Under the pieces are notes generated by a model. That model ran no database searches. It was not told the DNA's origin and saw nothing but the letters and a program-made list of their open reading frames with translations. Below, piece by piece: positions 9,637-23,995 of a DNA stretch of 64,000 nt. Position 1 is the first letter of the stretch. Every line of letters starts with the position of its first letter. Source of the stretch: Nocardioides allogilvus (lineage in GTDB: Bacteria; Actinomycetota; Actinomycetes; Propionibacteriales; Nocardioidaceae); the NCBI RefSeq assembly GCF_003047285.1, contig NZ_PZYX01000008.1:1-64000 (forward strand), given 5' to 3'. Position numbers and translations under genes: made by a program.

Positions 9637-11022
9637 CTATTGGCGGTTGACCTGGTGTCGGCAGCCTGTGCCTCTGCGGTGGTCGGTGGGGGTGACGTCG
9701 GTGGTGCCGTCGGGGTCGCGGAGGAACTGTTGGCCGTGGGGGTCGGACCAGAGCCAGGTGCCCCTCTCGAGGGGCGTGTAACGCCACCCGGCGTGGGTCT
9801 TGAGCTGGTGATGATGGCGACACAGGGGCGCGATGTTGCAGTCGCACGACGTGCCGCCCGTGGTGGGGTCGTGGTGGTCGAACGGGACGATGTGGTCGTG
9901 GTCGCAGGCCCGGGCGGGTCTGGTGCACCACGGGAAGACGCAGGTCCCGGCGATCAGGTCGGCGCGGAGGCGGGTGCGGGTCTTGATCTGGTGCACGGAC
10001 GTCTGGTCGTGGTCGGCGAGGTCGAGCACGGGCTGGATGCTCAGGTGGGTGTCGGTCCGGCTGCACCAGTCGCGGACGAGCTGGTCGAGCACGGCGCGGT
10101 CGCGGGTGAGGTTGCGGGCCACGGGGTCGAGGCCGACGAGGTTGGTGTCGGTGATGTGCAGCACCAGCTCGGTCCGCTTGCTTGGGGCGGGGGCGTCGTC
10201 GCCGGCGAGGAGGGCCAGCGCGGCGGCGGGGTCGGCGAGGATCCCGATGGCACGCGATCGGCGTACGTCGAGGGACTCCGCCGGCAGGCCCAGGGCCGCG
10301 TCCCTCGCGGCGATCGCTGCCGCGACCCGGGTGGCGGCGCGGTCGAAGTCGAACAGGTCCTTCCAGTCACCACGGATGGCCATGTCGGCGATCCCGGTGT
10401 GGTTGATCGAGGCCTCGTCGAGGCGCACGAACCGCCGGTCCAACGCTTCGAGCTGGTCGGCCTCGCGCTGCTCGGGGTAGAGCCGCAGCATCGCCTCGTC
10501 GATCTTCTTCTCCAGCGCGACCTCACCGATCTTGTGCGCGAGGTGAGCCACGTGGGTGTCGATGTGGTCCGACACGTCACGCGGGCGACCCATGATCGAG
10601 CGCGCGAGCATCCTGGCCTTCGTCGGCTCGACCTGGCCGGCGAGCACCCGGTCCCAGAGCCGCGGCAGGCGGTGTCGCACGATCAGCGCATCGCGGATCA
10701 GGCACGACGCGGCGTTGGTGGACCGCCCGATCGCGCCACCGAACGCCGCCGGGGCGTCCCACCGCACCGAGGGGATGAACGGGTCGTCGAACCCGTCCGG
10801 GTCACCGACACAACCATTCGCGCAGCCGCCGCCGAAGTCCTCACCCGGCAGACCCGTGGTCGGGCAGCCGTGGATGCACGCACCACTCGCCTTCTCGTCT
10901 GGGTGGGCATCGGCCCACTCCGCTGCCAGCACGAACACCCGCGTCTGCGCCGACCGCAACGTTGCGGTCGTCTCCCGGAGCTCCGCGATCATCGCGGTGG
11001 GAGTGACGGTGTCGGTGGCCAT
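9637..11022 (-). CDS. DUF222 / 13E12-type HNH endonuclease-domain protein
   Basis: A 461-residue protein with an N-terminal helical DUF222 region and a C-terminal HNH domain. The HNH residues are in CVFPWCTRPARACDHDHIVP, followed by CDCNIAPLCRHHHQLKTHAGW, with zinc-type cysteines. The family (13E12 repeats in mycobacteria) has many copies per actinobacterial genome; its function is unclear, with DNA cleavage or mobility suspected. The ATG at 11022 is chosen over one at 11043. A promoter (TTGACT, 17 bases, GAGAAT) ends 5 bases before 11022, and the upstream ATG lies inside the SOS box. LexA control is therefore likely. Confidence 0.85.
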   Translation of the reverse strand: MATDTVTPTAMIAELRETTATLRSAQTRVFVLAAEWADAHPDEKASGACIHGCPTTGLPGEDFGGGCANGCVGDPDGFDDPFIPSVRWDAPAAFGGAIGRSTNAASCLIRDALIVRHRLPRLWDRVLAGQVEPTKARMLARSIMGRPRDVSDHIDTHVAHLAHKIGEVALEKKIDEAMLRLYPEQREADQLEALDRRFVRLDEASINHTGIADMAIRGDWKDLFDFDRAATRVAAAIAARDAALGLPAESLDVRRSRAIGILADPAAALALLAGDDAPAPSKRTELVLHITDTNLVGLDPVARNLTRDRAVLDQLVRDWCSRTDTHLSIQPVLDLADHDQTSVHQIKTRTRLRADLIAGTCVFPWCTRPARACDHDHIVPFDHHDPTTGGTSCDCNIAPLCRHHHQLKTHAGWRYTPLERGTWLWSDPHGQQFLRDPDGTTDVTPTDHRRGTGCRHQVNRQ

Positions 11023-11027
11023 AACCC

Positions 11028-11056
11028 ATTCTCCCTCGAACATCTGTTCGAGTCAA
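11028..11056 (-). promoter_or_regulatory. LexA (SOS) box inside the promoter of the HNH gene
   Basis: TCGAACATCTGTTCGA (11036-11051) is a perfect match to the actinobacterial SOS box TCGAAC-N4-GTTCGA. On the minus strand the -35 TTGACT is at 11051-11056 and a -10-like GAGAAT at 11028-11033, spaced by 17 bases. The operator thus fills the spacer and would block RNA polymerase until LexA is cleaved after DNA damage. The -10 ends 5 bases before the ATG at 11022. Confidence 0.88.
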
Positions 11057-11151
11057 GAGGTTTCGGTCGTCCTTTTCGCGGTGCGTGGGGCCTCACGAGG
11101 GCCGCTGGTGGCCTGCGAGGAGGGCCGTGGGCTGAGGGGCGCTTGCGCGAC

Positions 11152-11961
11152 TCAACGGTCGCGTTGCCCCAGGTGGGCCACGAGCTCCTGATGGAGCGCA
11201 GGCTCCTCATAGCCGCCGACCAGCAGGCTCGCCAAGATCTGGAGACGACGTAGGTCACGGCAATCGGCCAACCGGAGTCGGTCGATGGGACCGGGATAGG
11301 CGGCCACGGCGTCGTCCGTGATCGTCATCGAGGCCAAGTCCCACTCCAGTGGCCCGACGCACACGTCTTCGAAGTCCGTCCACACCGGCCCGCCCGGGGT
11401 CATGAGGACGTTGCCGGTGTGGGCGTCTCCGTGCAACGGGCGTTGCGGCCAGGTCAGCGCCAGTGGAACCAGCTCGCCCGCGGCCCGGTGCAGCATCGGA
11501 TCCGAGGACACCGTCAACGCCGTGGCGATGTCCGTGAGCGGGCCGACCAGCGGCGGCAGGTCGCCGGGGTAGGCGTCCAGCGCCGAGTGCAGTCGTCCCA
11601 GCATCGCGCCGAACTGAGCTGCCGACACCACGGTCGAGTCGTGCTCGGCCCAGTGCCACAACGACACCTCCAACCCTTCGGCCATGTACGGCCCCGCGTC
11701 CGCCCACGGGGCGACGACCGGTAGCCCGGTCGCCGCGAGGTAGTTCGCCACGGACACCTCGCGCTCCAGCCACGGCCAGGGGTCAGGACGCAGCTCACGC
11801 CCGATGGTGACGACGCGGGTGACCACCGCGGCAGGCCGCAGCCGCACCCGCACGCTGTGGCCCTCGGCGATCACCTCCGGGTCGTCGGCGGGCAGTCCCA
11901 GCGCTCGCGCGCAGGCGACTGACGCCGACACAGCATCTGCGGTGCTGGGTGCCGAAGTCAT
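11152..11961 (-). CDS. Aminoglycoside phosphotransferase (APH)-family kinase
   Basis: A 269-residue protein of the APH/choline-kinase fold. The catalytic loop HGDAHTGNVL (Brenner motif) is near 190, and the metal-binding VWTDFEDVCVGPLEWDL follows. Such proteins phosphorylate small molecules; an antibiotic substrate cannot be inferred. The start ATG overlaps the stop of the MFS transporter gene by 4 bases, so the two are translationally coupled downstream of guaB3. The pairing of an exporter-type MFS protein with an APH kinase would fit self-protection or metabolite handling, but this is a guess. Bases 11057-11151, between it and the HNH promoter, hold nothing obvious. Confidence 0.82.
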   Translation of the reverse strand: MTSAPSTADAVSASVACARALGLPADDPEVIAEGHSVRVRLRPAAVVTRVVTIGRELRPDPWPWLEREVSVANYLAATGLPVVAPWADAGPYMAEGLEVSLWHWAEHDSTVVSAAQFGAMLGRLHSALDAYPGDLPPLVGPLTDIATALTVSSDPMLHRAAGELVPLALTWPQRPLHGDAHTGNVLMTPGGPVWTDFEDVCVGPLEWDLASMTITDDAVAAYPGPIDRLRLADCRDLRRLQILASLLVGGYEEPALHQELVAHLGQRDR

Positions 11962-13106
11962 GCCGTCACAGGCGTACGGCGGGTGCTCAGCCACCCCACC
12001 CAGATGGCCCCGACGACGGCGAACCCGGCGCCGGTCATCAGCGCTGCGGGGATGCCCCCGGACCGGGCGACGAGGCCCAGGCAGATCGGGCCGAAGCCCA
12101 GCCCGAGGTCGATGAAGGCGGAAGCGGTCCCGGCGGCCGCGCCGCGCTCGGAGGGGGCGGCGGTGGCGAAGATCGCGGAGAAGAACGCCGGCGTCGAGAA
12201 CGTCACCCCGACCGCGGTGATCACCACGCCGACCATCAGCCCGACGGGCGTCAGCCACAGCGACATGACACCGAGCCCCACCGCCATCGCCAGCAGCGAG
12301 GCCATGCCGAGGGGCAGCGCCGGCAGCCGGTCCGGTACCCGCGCGAACACGATGCGGCAGACCACGACGACGAGGCCGTAGACCAGCAGCGCCAGCGACG
12401 TGTTGCTCATGCCGACCTGCGCGCTGTGCAAGGACGCGAAGGCGAGGAAGCCGCCGACCGCGGCCAACGAGGCGAAGAACCCGAGCGAGGCTGGGATGCC
12501 CGGGCGGTGGATCAGCTTCCCGTGGCCGACGAGGGAGCGATCGCGCGCGGGTTCTCCGATCAGCAACGTCAGGCCGACCGAGACCGCGCAGAACACGGCG
12601 GCGCCGGTCCACGCGACGTCGTACCCCCATCGAGAGAGGAGCGCCTCGCCCAGCGGCGGCCCCAGCGCGAGCCCGAGGTAGAGCCCGAGCGAGTTGTAGG
12701 AGACCGCCTCGCCCATGCGCTCCGGCGGGGCGATGTCGGCGAGCAGCGCGAAGGACGCCACGAAGAACGCCGCCTCGGCGACTCCCTGGAGCAACCGGAT
12801 CGCGACCAGCGCCTCCAGCGAGGCGACGAACGGGATCAGCAGCATGCCGACGCCCGCGAGCACCGCGCCGAAGATCATCAGTGGGATCCGGCCGCGGCTG
12901 TCGGACAGCCGCCCGACATGGGGCCGGCACAGCAGCGCCGTCACGCCGAAGGCGCCGAACGCCAGCCCGGCGCCCGCCTCGTCCGAGCCCACCGGACCGG
13001 TCGTGTAGAGCGGCAGGGTGTGCACGGCGACGCCGACTGCCGTGAAGTACGCCAGGTTGGCCACTCCCAGCAGGACGAACGGCCGGTTCAGCAGTCGGGT
13101 CTCCAC
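11958..13106 (-). CDS. MFS transporter
   Basis: A 382-residue protein with about twelve hydrophobic membrane segments. The MFS loop motif lies between TM2 and TM3 (GRLSDSRGRIP), so the fold call is firm. A central cytoplasmic loop (GEPARDRSLVGHGKL) separates the two six-helix halves. The substrate is unknown; the arrangement is that of drug or sugar efflux-type members. The GTG start at 13106 lies 7 bases after the guaB3 stop, and its own stop overlaps the APH-family gene. This gives a guaB3-MFS-APH unit. An alternative is that the MFS and APH genes only ride on the guaB3 promoter with no functional link to purines. Confidence 0.85.
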   Translation of the reverse strand: METRLLNRPFVLLGVANLAYFTAVGVAVHTLPLYTTGPVGSDEAGAGLAFGAFGVTALLCRPHVGRLSDSRGRIPLMIFGAVLAGVGMLLIPFVASLEALVAIRLLQGVAEAAFFVASFALLADIAPPERMGEAVSYNSLGLYLGLALGPPLGEALLSRWGYDVAWTGAAVFCAVSVGLTLLIGEPARDRSLVGHGKLIHRPGIPASLGFFASLAAVGGFLAFASLHSAQVGMSNTSLALLVYGLVVVVCRIVFARVPDRLPALPLGMASLLAMAVGLGVMSLWLTPVGLMVGVVITAVGVTFSTPAFFSAIFATAAPSERGAAAGTASAFIDLGLGFGPICLGLVARSGGIPAALMTGAGFAVVGAIWVGWLSTRRTPVTA

Positions 13107-13113
13107 CTGGTCA

Positions 13114-14220
13114 TCAGCCGATGACGACCTCGACGCGCTGGAACTCCTTGAGCTCCGTGTAGCCCGTCGTGGCCATCGAGCGGCGCAGCGCGCCGATCAG
13201 GTTCATGGTGCCGTCGGCGACCCGCGAGGGTCCGAAGAGGATCTCCTCGATCGTGCCGACCCGCTCGAACTCGACGCGCTCGCCGCGCGGCAGCTCGGGG
13301 TGGTGCGCCTCGCCGCCCCAGTGGAAGCCGTGGCCGGGGGCGTCGGTCGCACGCGCCAGCGGCGAGCCGACCATCACGGCGTCGGCGCCGCAGGCGATCG
13401 CCTTCGCGACGTCGCCCGAGCGGCCGATGGAGCCGTCGGCGATCACGTGGACGTAGCGACCGCCCGACTCGTCGAGGTAGTCGCGACGGGCCGCGGCGAC
13501 GTCGGCGACCGCCGATGCCATGGGTACGGCGACGCCCAGCACCGTCCTCGTCGTGTGAGCCGCTCCCCCGCCGAAACCGACGAGCACCCCGGCAGCGCCG
13601 GTGCGCATGAGGTGCAGCGCGGCCTGGTAGGTCGCGCAGCCACCGACGATGACGGGCACGTCGAGCTCGTAGATGAACTCCTTGAGGTTCAGCGGCTCGA
13701 ACTGCGAGGAGACGTGCTCGGCGCTGACCGTGGTGCCGCGGATGACGAACATGTCGACGCCGGCGTCGACGACGGCCTTGGCGAACTCCTTGGTCCGCTG
13801 GGGCGACAGCGAGCCGGCGACGGTGACGCCTGCCTCGCGCATCTCCTTGAGTCGGGCGGTGATGAGCTCGGCCCGGATCGGCTCGGTGTAGATCTCCTGC
13901 ATGCGTCGCGTCGCGTCGCTGCCCCGGAGCCCGGCCACCTCCTCGAGCAGGTCGGACGGGTCGTCGTACCGCGTCCAGAGGCCCTCGAGGTTGAGGACGC
14001 CCAGGCCGCCGAGCTTGCCGAAGGCGATCGCGGTCGCGGGCGACATCACCGAGTCCATCGGCGCGGCCAGCACGGGCAGCTCGAAGCGGTAGGCGTCGAT
14101 CTGCCAGGCGGTGCTGACCTCTTCGGGATCGCGGGTGCGCCGCGAGGGCACGATCGCGATGTCGTCGAAGGAGTAGGCGCGACGGGCGCGCTTGGCTCGG
14201 CCGATCTCGATCTCAGTCAC
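13114..14220 (-). CDS. guaB3: GuaB3-family IMP dehydrogenase-related protein
   Basis: A 368-residue IMPDH/GMPR TIM barrel without the CBS pair found in true IMP dehydrogenases. It opens with SFDDIAIVPSRRT and LPVLAAPMDSVMSP, the usual N-terminal strand pattern. In the active-site loop, where IMPDH has GPGSICTTR, this protein reads GGGAAHTTR, so the catalytic cysteine is replaced by histidine. This fits the report, as I recall it, that M. tuberculosis GuaB3 lacks IMPDH activity. It sits 3 kb from guaB2, as in mycobacteria (choD-guaB3-guaB2). The GTG start is 6 bases from TAGGCT (14227-14232), a probable leaderless promoter. Role: possibly regulatory or a divergent reductase. Confidence 0.9.
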   Translation of the reverse strand: MTEIEIGRAKRARRAYSFDDIAIVPSRRTRDPEEVSTAWQIDAYRFELPVLAAPMDSVMSPATAIAFGKLGGLGVLNLEGLWTRYDDPSDLLEEVAGLRGSDATRRMQEIYTEPIRAELITARLKEMREAGVTVAGSLSPQRTKEFAKAVVDAGVDMFVIRGTTVSAEHVSSQFEPLNLKEFIYELDVPVIVGGCATYQAALHLMRTGAAGVLVGFGGGAAHTTRTVLGVAVPMASAVADVAAARRDYLDESGGRYVHVIADGSIGRSGDVAKAIACGADAVMVGSPLARATDAPGHGFHWGGEAHHPELPRGERVEFERVGTIEEILFGPSRVADGTMNLIGALRRSMATTGYTELKEFQRVEVVIG

Positions 14221-14226
14221 TGCCGC

Positions 14227-14255
14227 AGCCTATCGGCAGAACAGCCACCTATCGT
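14227..14255. promoter_or_regulatory. Divergent leaderless promoters of guaB3 and the AraC-type regulator
   Basis: Only 42 bases separate the two start codons. On the minus strand TAGGCT (14227-14232) ends 6 bases before the guaB3 GTG. On the plus strand TATCGT (14250-14255) ends 7 bases before the regulator's ATG. Neither gene has room for a Shine-Dalgarno leader if these are the -10 boxes, and each -35 region would fall inside or beyond the opposite gene's start. Confidence 0.5.
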
Positions 14256-14262
14256 GTGCGGC

Positions 14263-15270
14263 ATGGGGCCGATGATCCGGACCGCGAGCCTGCGCGGCTT
14301 CGCACCGCTCATCCGCGAGCTGGGCGGCGACCCCGCAGCGTTCCTCGCCCGGTTCCACCTCCCTGCGGACGCCCTCGACTCCGACGACGGCCTGATCGGC
14401 ATCACCGAGCACGACCGAATGCTCGATGCCGCCGCCGACGACCTGGACTGCCGTGATCTCGGCCTGCGGCTGGCCACGTCCCAGGACCTCACCATCCTCG
14501 GTCCGCTGGCCCTCGCCATCGAGTCGTCACCGACGGTCGCCGACGCGCTGCAGTGCGCCTCGCGGTTCATGTTCGTGCACAGCCCCGCGCTGACCGTGGC
14601 CCTCGAGCCGGACCCGCGCGGGGCGCGCGGTGTGGTCGCGCTGACCTACCGCAAGGACCTCCTGGAGTCGCCCTACTCGCCGCAGGCGATGGAGCTGGGC
14701 CTCGGGCTGTTCCACCACGTGGCCGACCAGATGATGGACGGGATCACCGGGCTCAGGTCGGTGGAGTTCCCGCACCAGCCGCTCTCCCCCATCCGTCGCT
14801 ACACCGAATTCTTCGGGGTCGACGTCAGGTTCGGCGCGCCCACCGCCGCGCTGCGGATCGAGCGGCGGGTGCTCGACGCGCGATTCGCCGGCGCCGACGA
14901 CACCATCCGCGAGGTGGCGCTCGACTACCTCGCGCGCCACTACCCCGAGCCGACCTCGCGCGTCGCCGTGCAGGTCCGCCGCGCGCTCGCGGAGAGCCTG
15001 GGCCTGCGCACACCGAGCCTGGCGCACGTCGCGCGGCTGTTCTCCCTGCACCCGCGCACCCTCCAGCGACGCCTGGCCGCCGAGGGCACCTCCTTCGAGG
15101 CGACCCTCGACGACGTCCGCCGCGACGCCGCCCACCGACTCATCACGACCACCGACCTTCCGCTCAGCCAGGTCGCGGCCCTCCTCGGCTTCACCGAGCA
15201 GTCCACCCTCGCGCACGCGGTGCGACGCTGGCACGGCGTCACGCCCCGCCAGCTGAGATTGTCGCGCTGA
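14263..15270 (+). CDS. AraC-family transcriptional regulator (OruR/arabinose-binding type)
   Basis: A 335-residue protein. The N-terminal ~200 residues have the ligand-binding pattern of AraC_binding_2/Arabinose_bd proteins (IRELGGDPAAFLARF; EFPHQPLSPI). The C-terminal AraC helix-turn-helix pair is at about 240-335 (LARLFSLHPRTLQRRLAAEG; LPLSQVAALLGFTEQSTLAH). The ATG at 14263 is supported by TATCGT 7 bases upstream. The gene directly precedes a metallo-beta-lactamase-fold gene and an SDR gene on the same strand, 39 bases away, and probably controls them. Relatives often activate genes for fatty acid, sterol or amine use; the inducer here is unknown. Confidence 0.9.
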   Translation: MGPMIRTASLRGFAPLIRELGGDPAAFLARFHLPADALDSDDGLIGITEHDRMLDAAADDLDCRDLGLRLATSQDLTILGPLALAIESSPTVADALQCASRFMFVHSPALTVALEPDPRGARGVVALTYRKDLLESPYSPQAMELGLGLFHHVADQMMDGITGLRSVEFPHQPLSPIRRYTEFFGVDVRFGAPTAALRIERRVLDARFAGADDTIREVALDYLARHYPEPTSRVAVQVRRALAESLGLRTPSLAHVARLFSLHPRTLQRRLAAEGTSFEATLDDVRRDAAHRLITTTDLPLSQVAALLGFTEQSTLAHAVRRWHGVTPRQLRLSR

Positions 15271-15309
15271 GACAAGTCTTTCCGGGGTGCGCGTCGCACC
15301 CTTGTCGCC

Positions 15310-16430
15310 ATGACGCTGACCAACTCCCTGTCCGACATCGGCGCCCGAGCGATCCCCGAGTTCGACGGCGTCCACGACGTGTGGCCGCGCGGGGACCGGC
15401 TCCGAGCCGTGCGCGAGGCAGCAGCGGCGTACAAGGTGCGCTTCAAGGCCCAGGGCCAGATCCGCGCGGTGAAGTCGGTCGACATCGCCGCGGCGCCCTA
15501 TCCGGTCAACTACGCCTTCCACGACGCCGTCTCGGTGCCGACGCTGCCGCTGATCTCGATGATCAACCGGATGATCGTGGTGCAGTACGACGACTTCGAC
15601 GGCCGCGCCCGCACGCTGGTCTTCGAGCCCACGATGCCTGAGGGCTCGGCCGAGGCACCGTTCTACGCCAACCTGCAGGCGCTGATGGCGAAGGTCCCCG
15701 GCGCGACCAAGTTCGCCGAGACGCTGATGCTGAAGTACTACAACGAGCCCGGCGACGTGCTCGACCAGCTCGGCCTGCGCCCCGAGGACATCGACTTCTG
15801 CACCTTCGACCACCTGCACGTGCAGGACCCGCGGATGATCCTCGGCTCGACCGAGGTCATCGACGGTGAGAGCGAGCCGCGCCAGCCGCTGTTCGGCGAC
15901 GCGAAGATGCTGGTGCACAGCCGCGAGCTCGCCACCTTGCAGTCGCTGCACCCGATGCAGTGGGCGTGGTACGTCGACGGCGGGCTCGGCGGCGTCGACC
16001 CGTCGAAGCTCGCGACCTTCGACGGCGACATCGAGCTCGGTCCCGGCATCGCGCTGCTGTGGACGCCCGGGCACACCGACGGCAACCACTCGCTGGTGCT
16101 CAACACCCCCGACGGCGTGTGGGTGTCGTCGGAGAACGGCATCTCGCTGGACAACTGGCAGCCGGAGCTCTCCAAGATCCCCGGCGTGCGGAAGTACCAC
16201 GAGCACTTCGGTCGCGAGATCTGTCCCAACGCCAACACGCTCGAGGACTCGCTCGACCAGTACGACTCCATGATCAAGGAGAAGACGATGGCCGACCCGT
16301 GCAAGGCCGACCCGCGCTGGCTGCAGATCCTCCCGTCGACCGAGCTGGTCCCGTGGAAGCGCTTCTGGCCGGTCGTGCCGACCTTCTGCCACGGCGGCAT
16401 CTCGTACGGCGAGATCCAGGCCGGCCTGCG

Positions 16431-16434
<4 letters not shown>
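15310..16434 (+). CDS. Metallo-beta-lactamase-fold protein with altered metal site
   Basis: A 374-residue protein with the late motifs of the MBL fold (ALLWTPGHTDGNHSLVLNT, then a degenerate VSSENG). The usual HxHxDH metal motif reads HLHVQD, losing the Asp and the third His. The usual second-metal Asp segment (TGD-like) is Ser-Ser-Glu. It therefore may bind one metal, another cofactor or none. An N-terminal ~90-residue extension precedes the fold. It follows the AraC-type regulator and its stop overlaps the SDR start (ATGA), so the three form a regulated unit. The substrate is unknown; an esterase/lactonase role is possible only as an inference. Confidence 0.7.
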
Positions 16435-20339
<3,905 letters not shown>

Positions 20340-20410
20340 GTGCAACCGTTTGCCCGGTCCACCTCGTTCACCCAGCATGGATCGCACCAGCACCCTCGGG
20401 AGGGCCTCGC

Positions 20411-20947
20411 ATGAAGCCCGCTGACGAGATGGCCTTCGTCGAGTTCGCGCAGTCCACCCAGCCACGCCTGCGCCGCGCGGCCTACCTCCTGTGCGGGGAC
20501 TGGGACCGGGCGGCGGACCACGTGCAGGAGGGACTCATCCGCGTCTACGTCGCGTGGCCGAAGATGCGGCGCTCGGGTGGTGAGCACGCCTATGCCCGCA
20601 AGGCCGTCGTCAGCGCCTTCCTCGACTCCGCCCGCAAGCGCTCGAGCACGGAGTATGCGACCGAGGCCGATGCCTCGGTGGCCACCGGCGAGGACGTGGC
20701 GGAGGCGGTGACCGCCCGCAGGGCACTGGTCGTCGCGCTCGAGAAGCTGCCACCCCGACAACGAGCCTGCGTCGTGCTGCGCTACTTCGAGGACCTCGAT
20801 GTCGCCGCCACGGCCGCCGCACTCGGGTGCAGCCAGGGAACCGTCAAGAGCCAGACCTCGCGTGCCCTGGACTCGTTGCGGTCCATGTTCGACGAGTCGC
20901 CGACCGGCGAGCTCGTGATTCTCAACGAGGGGACCTCGTCATGGTGA
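20411..20947 (+). CDS. SigE-family ECF RNA polymerase sigma factor
   Basis: A 178-residue sigma-70 family protein. Region 2 is at about 5-75 (FAQSTQPRLRRAAYLLCGDW, AADHVQEGLIRVYVAWPKM). Region 4 is at about 115-170, with LPPRQRACVVLRYFEDLDV and the helix-turn-helix VAATAAALGCSQGTVKSQTS. The form matches the actinobacterial SigE (TIGR02983) group. GGGAGGG lies about 6 bases before the ATG. The last 7 bases overlap the start of the next gene, a membrane-anchored protein that is probably its partner or regulator. Target promoters are not identifiable here. Confidence 0.92.
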   Translation: MKPADEMAFVEFAQSTQPRLRRAAYLLCGDWDRAADHVQEGLIRVYVAWPKMRRSGGEHAYARKAVVSAFLDSARKRSSTEYATEADASVATGEDVAEAVTARRALVVALEKLPPRQRACVVLRYFEDLDVAATAAALGCSQGTVKSQTSRALDSLRSMFDESPTGELVILNEGTSSW

Positions 20948-22287
20948 ACGAACTCCGCAGCCTGCTCAACGAGACCAGTGACAACCCGCCGTACGCCGCC
21001 TTCGACGCCGCCGCCGTGCTGCGCTCCGGGCGCTCACGGGTCCGGCGCCGCCGCGCGGCCGTGATCGGCGCGACAGGACTGGCCGCGACCGTGGTGGTCG
21101 GCTCGACCCTCGCGCTCGACGGCTTCCGCTCTCCCCCGGACCTCGCCTCCGCAGGCGTCCCCACTCCTGCGGGAACCGTGCTGCGCCTGGCCGACGCGAC
21201 TCCGGCCGTCGAGGGCGACGACTACCGCGTGCTCACGACCTACACCAACGAGGACCTCGACTCGGACAACGGGCAGTACCTCGACGGGCTGACCGACGAC
21301 GGTCTGGTGCTCTTCCGCGACGCCCCGGACGCCCAGGACCGGACCAACCGGCTGGCGCTCATGGACCCGGCCACCGGCGAGAAGGACTGGCTGCCAGCCC
21401 CACCCGAGAGCCTCGAGCAGATCCGTCCGGTCGACCTCGGCACGGACCGCCTGCTGTGGAGCACGATGCACTACGAGGGCGACGGCGGCGAGCTCCGCGG
21501 CGACCTGCGGCTGCTCACCTTCGACCGCCAGAGCCGCGAGTGGTCCACCATGTCCTGGCCCGGGCTGCCCCGGCTCGAGTTCCCCTCGGCCCAGCTCGGT
21601 CCCGACGGTCGGTTGTACGTCGGGGTGCCGGCGACGCAGGGGAAGCCCCCGCCCGGCGGGTGGCCCATCCAGCCCGGCGGCGACGCGGAGGACGCCGATG
21701 CTCAGGGCGACAGCCATGACCTGTGGTCGGTGTCGCTCACCGATCCCGATGACGTCCGCGACGAGGGCGTGCGCTTCGGTGACCTCGCCTTCACCGACGA
21801 GTCGATGGTGTGGACCGATCGCACCAACGGCGACAGCGGGCTGGTGCACGTGCGCGACCTGGCCACGGGCGAGGAGACCGAGTTCGATCCGCAGTCGGGC
21901 GAGAAGTGCAACCTGTTGGCCTTCGGCGCCACCGACGACCGGATCGTGCTGGGGCAGTACTGCGGCACCTACGAGGACGGGGTCCGCGACGACCGGGTCC
22001 AGGTGCTCTCGACCACGGGTGAGCAGGTCGTCACCATCCAGGACAGCGACATCGACGGCTCCCTGGGCAGCGGGGGCGAGCCCGGCCTGGTCCGGGTGCG
22101 CGCCTTCCAGCGCGGCTCGGAGGGCTACTACGTCTACGACCTCTCCGACGACAGCTTCGTCCGCGTCAGCGAGTCGGTGTCGAAGTGGGAGCTCGGCGGC
22201 GCGGCCCCGGCCGGCCACGTCATGTGGGACACCTCCGCCAACCGCGGCAACGGCGCCACCCAGGTCCTTGCGGAGTGGCAGGACTGA
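20941..22287 (+). CDS. Membrane-anchored protein coupled to the sigma factor (putative anti-sigma/sensor)
   Basis: A 448-residue protein. A short cytoplasmic N-terminus contains a basic RSRVRRRRA patch, then one membrane helix at about 40-58, then a ~390-residue extracytoplasmic region. That region has repeating strand-turn patterns (LVLFRD, RLALMDPATGEKDW, LHLDLRLLTFDRQSREW), suggesting a beta-propeller. The ATG lies within the last codons of the sigma gene (7-base overlap), so the two are translationally coupled. That arrangement is usual for ECF sigma/anti-sigma pairs, but the short N-terminus has no clear zinc anti-sigma motif (HxxxCxxC). A signal-sensing partner is inferred; direct sigma binding is not shown. 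Confidence 0.68.
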   Translation: MVNELRSLLNETSDNPPYAAFDAAAVLRSGRSRVRRRRAAVIGATGLAATVVVGSTLALDGFRSPPDLASAGVPTPAGTVLRLADATPAVEGDDYRVLTTYTNEDLDSDNGQYLDGLTDDGLVLFRDAPDAQDRTNRLALMDPATGEKDWLPAPPESLEQIRPVDLGTDRLLWSTMHYEGDGGELRGDLRLLTFDRQSREWSTMSWPGLPRLEFPSAQLGPDGRLYVGVPATQGKPPPGGWPIQPGGDAEDADAQGDSHDLWSVSLTDPDDVRDEGVRFGDLAFTDESMVWTDRTNGDSGLVHVRDLATGEETEFDPQSGEKCNLLAFGATDDRIVLGQYCGTYEDGVRDDRVQVLSTTGEQVVTIQDSDIDGSLGSGGEPGLVRVRAFQRGSEGYYVYDLSDDSFVRVSESVSKWELGGAAPAGHVMWDTSANRGNGATQVLAEWQD

Positions 22288-22295
22288 GCACACGC

Positions 22296-22331
22296 ACGAC
22301 GCCCCGCCCGGATCACCGGGCGGGGCGTCGT
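22296..22331. terminator. Strong bidirectional terminator between converging operons
   Basis: A perfect 16-bp stem (22296-22311 with 22316-22331) closed by the tetraloop ATCA. It lies 8 bases after the sigma-partner stop codon and 16 bases beyond the groEL stop on the other strand. It can end transcription from both sides. No long U-run is present, which is common in actinobacterial hairpin terminators. Confidence 0.85.
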
Positions 22332-22347
22332 CGTGGAGCTGGGTCGA

Positions 22348-23970
<1,623 letters not shown>

Positions 23971-23995
23971 TCAGATGCTCCTAGTGAAAGAGAAA

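Noticed and set aside
11152..11961. Aminoglycoside resistance gene
   Set aside because: Only the general APH fold is visible; no signature of a known resistance enzyme.
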